Of a stretch of 64,000 nt of DNA, positions 59,358 through 64,000 are shown one piece after another. The stretch lies in assembly GCA_028873695.1 (NCBI GenBank), contig JAPPNU010000062.1:79690-143689 (forward strand), in the 5' to 3' direction. The notes under the pieces are model-generated. The model ran no database searches and was not told the origin of the DNA. It worked only from the letters and a program-made list of their open reading frames with translations. Position 1 is the first letter of the stretch; each line of letters starts with the position of its first letter. This stretch comes from Gemmatimonadota bacterium. GTDB lineage: Bacteria; Latescibacterota; UBA2968; GCA-2709665. The position numbers and the translations under genes were made by a program.

Positions 59358-60140
59358 CTACGGCCAGACCTGCGGGAAGTGTTCGCCTTCCATCAACGCC
59401 CCGTCCTCGACCTCCACGAAGGGTTTCATCACGTGCTGTCCGGACGCCACGTAGCGTGTCTCGTGGGTCATGTAGTGGATGGCGATGGCGCGCCGCGGAC
59501 GGTTGCTGGTGTTTGAGTGCGACCCGTGCCAGGTCAGCGCGTGGTGGTAGTGCACCTCGCCTTTTTCCACGGGACACCGGACGATTTCCACGCGGCGTCC
59601 GTTCCACTCTCGAGGCATGTCGTCGTAGTTCTCGACCGACCGTATGAAGTCGATCTGGTTTCCCCACTGGTGGGAACCGGGGACCATGCTCATACATCCG
59701 TTCGACTCGTCCACGTCGTCCAGCGCCACCCAGGCGCTCACCTCCGTCATCGGCGCGAGAATGGGCCATAACGGCGCGTCCTGGTGCCACATGGTGACGC
59801 CGCCCCGTTCCGCCGGCTTGTACTGGATCTGATCGTGCCATACGCGAAGCCGTTCCGCTCCCGTCAGCTGCGCCACCTCCTCCACGGCCTTTCGCATGCC
59901 CGTTAGTTGGCGAAACGGATCGCTCGCGGCCCAGATATTGACAATCTGCCAGACGGGGGTGTCCGGGTCCCGGTTCAGGTTCCGGAGGTGAACGGGCTGC
60001 GGAACGTCCGTCCGGTCGCGGTCCTCGATCACGCGGTCCAGTTCACGCCGCAGTGTCTCGACCTGACCGGCGTCCAGCAGGCGCCCTCCGTTCAGGAATC
60101 CTCTTCTGTGGAATTCGGTGATCTGTGCTTCGCTCAACAT
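59358..60140 (-). CDS. Phytanoyl-CoA dioxygenase (PhyH) family oxygenase
   Basis: A 260-residue Fe(II)/2-oxoglutarate oxygenase. GVTMWHQDAPLWP near 125 has the iron-binding HxD, and HHALTWHGSHSNTSNRPRRA contributes the distal His and 2-oxoglutarate Arg. CMSMVPGSHQWG is a family motif. The substrate is unknown. The ATG at 60140 has GGGGAC in its leader; the ATG at 60158 has none. It is 43 bp downstream of a second PhyH gene, so they form an operon. Confidence 0.87.
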   Translation of the reverse strand: MLSEAQITEFHRRGFLNGGRLLDAGQVETLRRELDRVIEDRDRTDVPQPVHLRNLNRDPDTPVWQIVNIWAASDPFRQLTGMRKAVEEVAQLTGAERLRVWHDQIQYKPAERGGVTMWHQDAPLWPILAPMTEVSAWVALDDVDESNGCMSMVPGSHQWGNQIDFIRSVENYDDMPREWNGRRVEIVRCPVEKGEVHYHHALTWHGSHSNTSNRPRRAIAIHYMTHETRYVASGQHVMKPFVEVEDGALMEGEHFPQVWP

Positions 60141-60183
60141 TGCCTGCGTCCCCTTCATGAGTCAGTCGTCGGACGACGCTACG

Positions 60184-60996
60184 CTACGGTGAACCGGCGA
60201 GGATGGGATGAAGCGGATGTTCCCAGGGCCCCCCCGCGGTCATTTCATCCGCCGCGCCGGCCGCGTCTTTGCCACCGGTAAAGCGAACGTAGTCGGGGAT
60301 ATAAATCACGGCGAACGCACGCCGCGGCCTGTCGGTCAGATTGGGGCCCGCGTGATGGAAGTTGCAGCCGTGATGGAAGGTCACCCCGCCCGCGGCCATC
60401 TCCATCGCGACCGGTTCGGCCACCGCGTGCCCCTTCTCCGCCATCTTGGCCACAATGCTCTCACCCGCCACCCCAAGCGCGATCGGTTCCTGCGGGCCCA
60501 GCCTGTGCGAGCCGGGAACGAAGTGAAGACACCCGTTTTCAACCGTCACGTCGTCCACCGCCACCCAGGCCGATAGCGCGCCGTCCGGCTCCATCGGCCA
60601 ATACGGCAGATCCTGGTGCCAGTTGGTCGCGCGGCTCCCGGACCCGCCCGGTTTGACCATGGCGTGGTCGTGGTAGATCCGCACGTGGCGGCAGACAGAC
60701 AGGCGCCGCGCGGTTTCGGCGAGGGCATGGTGGAACGAATAGGTTTTCACGTCCGGAAAATCCGTCCAGAGGTTCACCATCTGGTTGAAAACCTTTTCGT
60801 ACGCCTCGGAAGTCCGGCCGCCGGCAGGCGCGCCGACAATCCGTTCCCTGTTGGTCTCGATGGCCAGGTCGATGGCATCCCCGAGCGCGGCAACCTCGTC
60901 TCTCGAAAAAAAACCCGGATACCTTATGAACCCGTTTTCCCGGTAGAACGCCACGTCTTTCGGCGTCGCGGGGCTTTGTTTTTCAGCAACGGACAT
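60184..60996 (-). CDS. Phytanoyl-CoA dioxygenase (PhyH) family oxygenase
   Basis: A 270-residue relative of the neighbouring protein. TNWHQDLPYWPME has HxD, CLHFVPGSHRLG follows, and FHHGCNFHHAGPNLTDRPRR carries the distal His and Arg. YRENGFIRYPGFFSRDEV is the typical N-terminus. GGGAG precedes the ATG at 60996; an upstream extension of 24 residues is possible. With the gene at 23738 it is one of three PhyH enzymes in the window. Confidence 0.87.
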   Translation of the reverse strand: MSVAEKQSPATPKDVAFYRENGFIRYPGFFSRDEVAALGDAIDLAIETNRERIVGAPAGGRTSEAYEKVFNQMVNLWTDFPDVKTYSFHHALAETARRLSVCRHVRIYHDHAMVKPGGSGSRATNWHQDLPYWPMEPDGALSAWVAVDDVTVENGCLHFVPGSHRLGPQEPIALGVAGESIVAKMAEKGHAVAEPVAMEMAAGGVTFHHGCNFHHAGPNLTDRPRRAFAVIYIPDYVRFTGGKDAAGAADEMTAGGPWEHPLHPILAGSP

Positions 60997-61170
60997 TGCC
61001 GACTCCCTGAATCGCTTGGTCATGTACTCACTTGCAGGCACAAAAAACCGCCGATATTCGATGCACAAAAATACTTAAAACAAGCATCGGTACCAACGGT
61101 TTTCTGAAATGTCTGGGCCGTGAACATCGAACCTGAGAAACTCTCAGAGGTGAGCACTATTTCTCAATCG

Positions 61171-61323
61171 TCACTTTTTACCCTTCGCGGACGGCGCATT
61201 GTTCCGACCGCCACCTGAACGGTTTCCGGTCGTGCTTGGCCAACCCCCTGCGCCTTTGCCTCCTCCACCGCTTCTGTTGCCACCCCGGCTACTACCAGAA
61301 CGGCTCGGACCTGACTTTGCCAT
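61171..61323 (-). CDS. Small Gly/Ser/Lys-rich protein
   Basis: 50 residues (MAKSGPSRSGSSRGGNRSGG ... APSAKGKK), low complexity and strongly basic. AGGAGGTGATCAG in front of the ATG is a near-perfect SD, which argues for real expression. It may bind nucleic acid or be structural, but there is no evidence beyond composition. It is in the same direction as the membrane protein at 61404 and pspA. Confidence 0.6.
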   Translation of the reverse strand: MAKSGPSRSGSSRGGNRSGGGGKGAGGWPSTTGNRSGGGRNNAPSAKGKK

Positions 61324-61403
61324 CTGATCACCTCCTCTCAATGGACAAATTACCTGAGGTGTATGTTTTGATCTCCTCTGAATACACAACGACAATCCTG
61401 CTT

Positions 61404-61589
61404 TCAATACGCGATGCGATGTTTGTCGCGGACGAGCAATCGGTAACCCACGTAGATCAACAGGATCGGAACGGCGAGCTTGATGGCGAACCAGGTCAGC
61501 CCCAGTGCGATTCCGATGAGTCCACCCAGCAGAACCAGCGCGACCACCCCTCCGGCAGCCAGGAGACAGAATCCAAGAAATTTAGCCAT
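61404..61589 (-). CDS. Small two-span membrane protein near pspA
   Basis: 61 residues: two hydrophobic segments (FLGFCLLAAGGVVALVLLGG and FAIKLAVPILLIYVGYRLLV) and a short charged tail RDKHRIAY. GAGGAC precedes the ATG. Its position 167 bp after pspA on the same strand suggests a role in envelope stress, like PspB/C/G-type partners, but it is not a clear homologue of any of them. Confidence 0.7.
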   Translation of the reverse strand: MAKFLGFCLLAAGGVVALVLLGGLIGIALGLTWFAIKLAVPILLIYVGYRLLVRDKHRIAY

Positions 61590-61755
61590 TGAATTGTCCT
61601 CAGAAGAAAGCTGTCAGCTGTCAGCCGAAAACAAAGGCAAACCGTTTGAGATCGCTGCAGGGATTGCATTTGCAAGGGCGGTTTGAGAACCCTCCTCTGC
61701 GGCGGTGCGGCGAGGGCAAGATGCCCTCGGTCCCGGGTGTCGCAAGATGCTGGTC

Positions 61756-62445
61756 TTACGCCTCTCGCCCATCCTGTTCATCGGCCAGTTTCTCCTTCAA
61801 TTCCCGTAACCGCGCGTCGACACGTTCCTTCCGGGCCATCTCTTCCAGCCGTTCGTCCGCGTCCGTGGCGTTACCGGCCATCTCCTCGTAAACCTCGGCA
61901 GCGGCTTCCTCGTGGTCTACCTTCCGGCAGAGCGCGTCGAACCGCTCGAACGCCTCTTCGCGAATACGGACGTCGGAAACTGCGCCTGAATCGTATCCTA
62001 TTGCAACGCGGGTTCGAGCGACGAGTGACCTCCGGCGCGCCCTGGCCTCGTTGAGACGAGTTTTCAAACGCGCGCATTGCCGTTCGAGTCGATCGGCTAC
62101 TTTCGCGGCTTCGGCGAGGGCCGTCTCGATCTCTCCGGCTTCCGCCTCCACCTCAGCCTTTCGCTCCAGCGCCAGCCGGGCGAGGTCGTTGTCGCCTTGG
62201 GAGACGGAACGTTCGGCCGTCCGGTTCCAGGTCGCAGCATCTTCTCTCCGCGCCTTCAGCCTTCGTTCCAGAAGCCGCCGGCCGGCTATGGCATCGGCCA
62301 CGGCGGCAACGGCATCGTTGACGGCGTTCTCCATCTCCGTCATCATCAGGCGAGACATCTTTTCAGGATCTTCCATCCGGTTCAGCAGATCGTCCACGTC
62401 CGCCCTGATGATATTCGCGAACCTAGAGAATGCCCCAGCGGCCAT
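61756..62445 (-). CDS. pspA: PspA/IM30-family envelope stress protein
   Basis: A 229-residue PspA/Vipp1-type coiled-coil protein. MAAGAFSRFANIIRADVDDL gives the amphipathic N-terminal helix and the conserved D-P-E-K-M lies near 27. The rest is continuous heptad-like helix (RRLLERRLKARREDA, LALERKAEVEAEAGEIET). PspA stabilises stressed inner membranes and, in proteobacteria, inhibits PspF. AAAGGAG precedes the ATG. A 61-residue membrane protein and a 50-residue basic protein follow on the same strand. Confidence 0.88.
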   Translation of the reverse strand: MAAGAFSRFANIIRADVDDLLNRMEDPEKMSRLMMTEMENAVNDAVAAVADAIAGRRLLERRLKARREDAATWNRTAERSVSQGDNDLARLALERKAEVEAEAGEIETALAEAAKVADRLERQCARLKTRLNEARARRRSLVARTRVAIGYDSGAVSDVRIREEAFERFDALCRKVDHEEAAAEVYEEMAGNATDADERLEEMARKERVDARLRELKEKLADEQDGREA

Positions 62446-62594
62446 GTCGGTCTCCTTTCAGTAGTTGGTGACGTTTTTCCTCCCGCGGATGTGCCTCTCC
62501 GCGCTGTCTACGGACAATACAAATGCCGTGCCAGAAATCCAAACGACAAACAAGTAAATGTTTTATAATAACATATCACATACAGGAAAAATTA

Positions 62595-62636
62595 AGCCGT
62601 CCGGGATCGTGGCGTGAAACGCCAACCCGGACGGCT
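62595..62636 (-). terminator. Nested hairpin, probable terminator for the XdhC-family gene
   Basis: AGCCGTCCGGG / CCCGGACGGCT form an 11-bp stem enclosing a small GGCGT-GAAA-ACGCC hairpin. On the minus strand it is followed by TTAATTTTT. It lies about 200 bp after the stop of the gene at 62833. Confidence 0.65.
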
Positions 62637-62653
62637 GAAATCGCCTGTTCAAG

Positions 62654-62687
62654 AAAGGAAGAAGGAAGAAGGAAGAAGGAAGAAGGG
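62654..62687. repeat. GAAGGAA simple tandem repeat
   Basis: Four to five 7-bp units (GGAAGAAGGAAGAAGGAAGA...), a short-sequence repeat prone to slippage. It is not coding. Confidence 0.8.
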
Positions 62688-62832
62688 TAGATTACTTTCC
62701 CCTACCTCGCCCTCGATGCCGGACTTTCGCCCATGGTTTAAGAGATATGGATTACGGAAGAAAGCGCGAAACCCATGCGGTGCTGCGGGGACCTCTCCCT
62801 TCTACCGTTTTACGTCTACTCCCGCTTTGAGA

Positions 62833-63948
62833 TCAGGAAGCCGCCGGGACGCCGGCAAGCGACCTCGCCCCATGCGAGGGCTTGCCCCCGGAACGGCGTG
62901 CCTGGATCAGTTCGGAGACCACGCTGATGGCGATTTCCTCAGGGGAATCCGCGCCAATATCCAGTCCGATGGGCGCGTGTATCTCGTCAAGGCGCTCCCT
63001 GCTGATTCCCTTCGCCGCCAGTTCCTTCCACATCAACGCGATCTTGCGCCGGCTGCCGATCATGCCGATGTAGGCGGCGTTGGTCCATACCGCCTGCTCC
63101 ACAACCGGCTTGTCGTGCTGATGTCCCCGGGTCACCGCGATAATATAGGACAGGTCGTCGATTACCAGGTGTTCGAACGCCGTTTCCATTTCCAGGGTGA
63201 GCGTCTCGTCCGCCATGGGAAAGCGCTCCCTGTTGGCGAACATGGGACGGTCGTCGATTACGACGATTCGAAACCCCACGGTGACCGCGATCCGGGCAAT
63301 GGCGAACGAAACGTGGCCGCCGCCGAACAGAAAGAGCGTGGGCTCCGGGCAGATCGACTCCATGAAGACCTTCAGCGGGCCTGCGGATTCGTCCACGTCC
63401 AGCGATGCCACCTCGAGCAGGTCCTCCGGAATCGTCTCCATTTCAGCCACGTCGCTCCGGATTGTGGCATCGGCCTCCGGCCATCCCAGCGACCCCACGG
63501 TCGTCCCGTCGGCGCGCACGAGCAACTTGGCGCTCCATTTCGAGGGATCCCCTCCGGACACCAGGGTGGCCAGCACCGCCGATTCCCTGGCTTTGCGGAC
63601 CTTCGCCACCGCTTCGAGTACGGTCTCGGACCGGCCCCTTAACAACGGCTCCGTGAAGATTTCCACGTTGCCGCCGCAGTTCAATCCGTTTTCGCCGGCA
63701 TGTTCCTCGGTCAGTATAAACCGCTGAAGCGTGGGTACGCCCGTCTCCATCACCTCCCGGGCCTCGGCCCATACATCCGCCTCGAGGCAGCCGCCGCCGA
63801 CCGTGCCCACGATCTCGCCATCGGGACGGACCAGCATCTTGGCCTTCTTGCTCATCGGCAAGGAACCCTTGCTGGAGACGATCGTTGAGAGAGCCGCGCT
63901 CTCCCCCGACGAAATCAGGTCCAGCGCTTCTGAGAATACGTCCTTCAT
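62833..63948 (-). CDS. XdhC/CoxI-family molybdenum-cofactor maturation protein
   Basis: A 371-residue protein of the XdhC/CoxI family. The N-terminal domain has SEALDLISSGESAALSTIVS, then VGTVGGGCLEADVW. The C-terminal Rossmann-like domain has LFLFGGGHVSFAIARIA near 203-218, then VIDDRP and RGHQHDKPVVEQAV and YIGMIGSRRK. XdhC binds the molybdenum cofactor and inserts it into xanthine-dehydrogenase-type enzymes; no such enzyme is in the window. ATG 63948 is preceded by GGGGG, and a GTG 9 bp upstream is an alternative. The gene may lead into an operon beyond the window. Confidence 0.9.
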   Translation of the reverse strand: MKDVFSEALDLISSGESAALSTIVSSKGSLPMSKKAKMLVRPDGEIVGTVGGGCLEADVWAEAREVMETGVPTLQRFILTEEHAGENGLNCGGNVEIFTEPLLRGRSETVLEAVAKVRKARESAVLATLVSGGDPSKWSAKLLVRADGTTVGSLGWPEADATIRSDVAEMETIPEDLLEVASLDVDESAGPLKVFMESICPEPTLFLFGGGHVSFAIARIAVTVGFRIVVIDDRPMFANRERFPMADETLTLEMETAFEHLVIDDLSYIIAVTRGHQHDKPVVEQAVWTNAAYIGMIGSRRKIALMWKELAAKGISRERLDEIHAPIGLDIGADSPEEIAISVVSELIQARRSGGKPSHGARSLAGVPAAS

Positions 63949-64000
63949 CAGGACCACCCCCTTCAGAAGCTACTTAGAAAATAACATCAGGGAATACGAA

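Larger units (their letters stand above)
62446..62832. other. Intergenic region with hairpin and simple repeat
   Basis: 387 bp between two minus-strand genes. It contains the nested hairpin at 62595-62636 and the GAAGGAA tandem repeat at 62654-62687. No gene was seen; open frames crossing it consist of the repeats. Confidence 0.55.

Noticed and set aside
62654..62687. Tandem GAAGGAA units as a CRISPR array
   Set aside because: Units are contiguous 7-mers with no spacers and no cas genes; this is a simple sequence repeat.

Overview
The window looks like a fragment of a metagenome-derived, Gram-negative, GC-rich heterotroph. TonB-dependent receptors with carboxypeptidase-regulatory N-termini, PQQ-like propeller proteins, phytanoyl-CoA-type dioxygenases, enolase-superfamily enzymes, a DUF1080 protein and a DUF5117/DUF4953-type metalloprotease together resemble Latescibacterota or related FCB/Gemmatimonadota lineages. 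That placement is inference; there is no rRNA marker here.

Layout. 0-2 kb: end of a Na+/Ca2+ exchanger-like gene and two nucleotide-sugar genes (RmlB and RmlC types). 2-7.4 kb: uvrA coupled to a zinc-ribbon gene (minus strand), then hemL (TTG start) and a HEAT-repeat lipoprotein. 7.5-11.2 kb: two exported PQQ-type beta-propeller proteins. 11.2-20 kb: catabolic enzymes (a frameshifted SDR, Gfo/Idh/MocA, class III aminotransferase, SelA-like PLP enzyme, DUF1080, uronate-isomerase-like amidohydrolase, D-2-hydroxyacid dehydrogenase), with two palindromic MITE-like elements at 13.3-13.7 kb. 20.7-23.6 kb: a TonB receptor with a clear terminator, convergent with a five-gene minus-strand operon (two enolase-superfamily enzymes, a medium-chain dehydrogenase, a gamma-glutamyltransferase-family protein, a PhyH oxygenase) reaching 30.1 kb. 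30.1-38.4 kb: a large secreted metalloprotease, a small membrane protein, a toxin-antitoxin pair, a ceramidase-like protein and an S9 peptidase.

38.4-58.6 kb is an accessory/defence zone, visibly more AT-rich in places. It has five toxin-antitoxin-like loci, including a DUF4258 gene coupled to a YgiT zinc ribbon fused to a long extension with a HEPN-like motif. It also has a DUF5131 protein, a Uma2 nuclease, a tightly coupled TIR / SLOG-TIR pair, a propeller + small protein + HNH nuclease group, an AAA ATPase, a second TonB receptor, a ferredoxin-HTH fusion and a DUF3800 protein. The TIR gene is split by one in-frame TAG. Seven or more copies of a short repeat (core GGATGGACAGGAT) occur in gaps of this zone and none was seen in the first 34 kb.

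58.9-64 kb returns to chromosomal-style content: two PhyH oxygenases, two small proteins beside pspA, and an XdhC-family gene. No tRNA, rRNA, CRISPR array or intact transposase was recognised.
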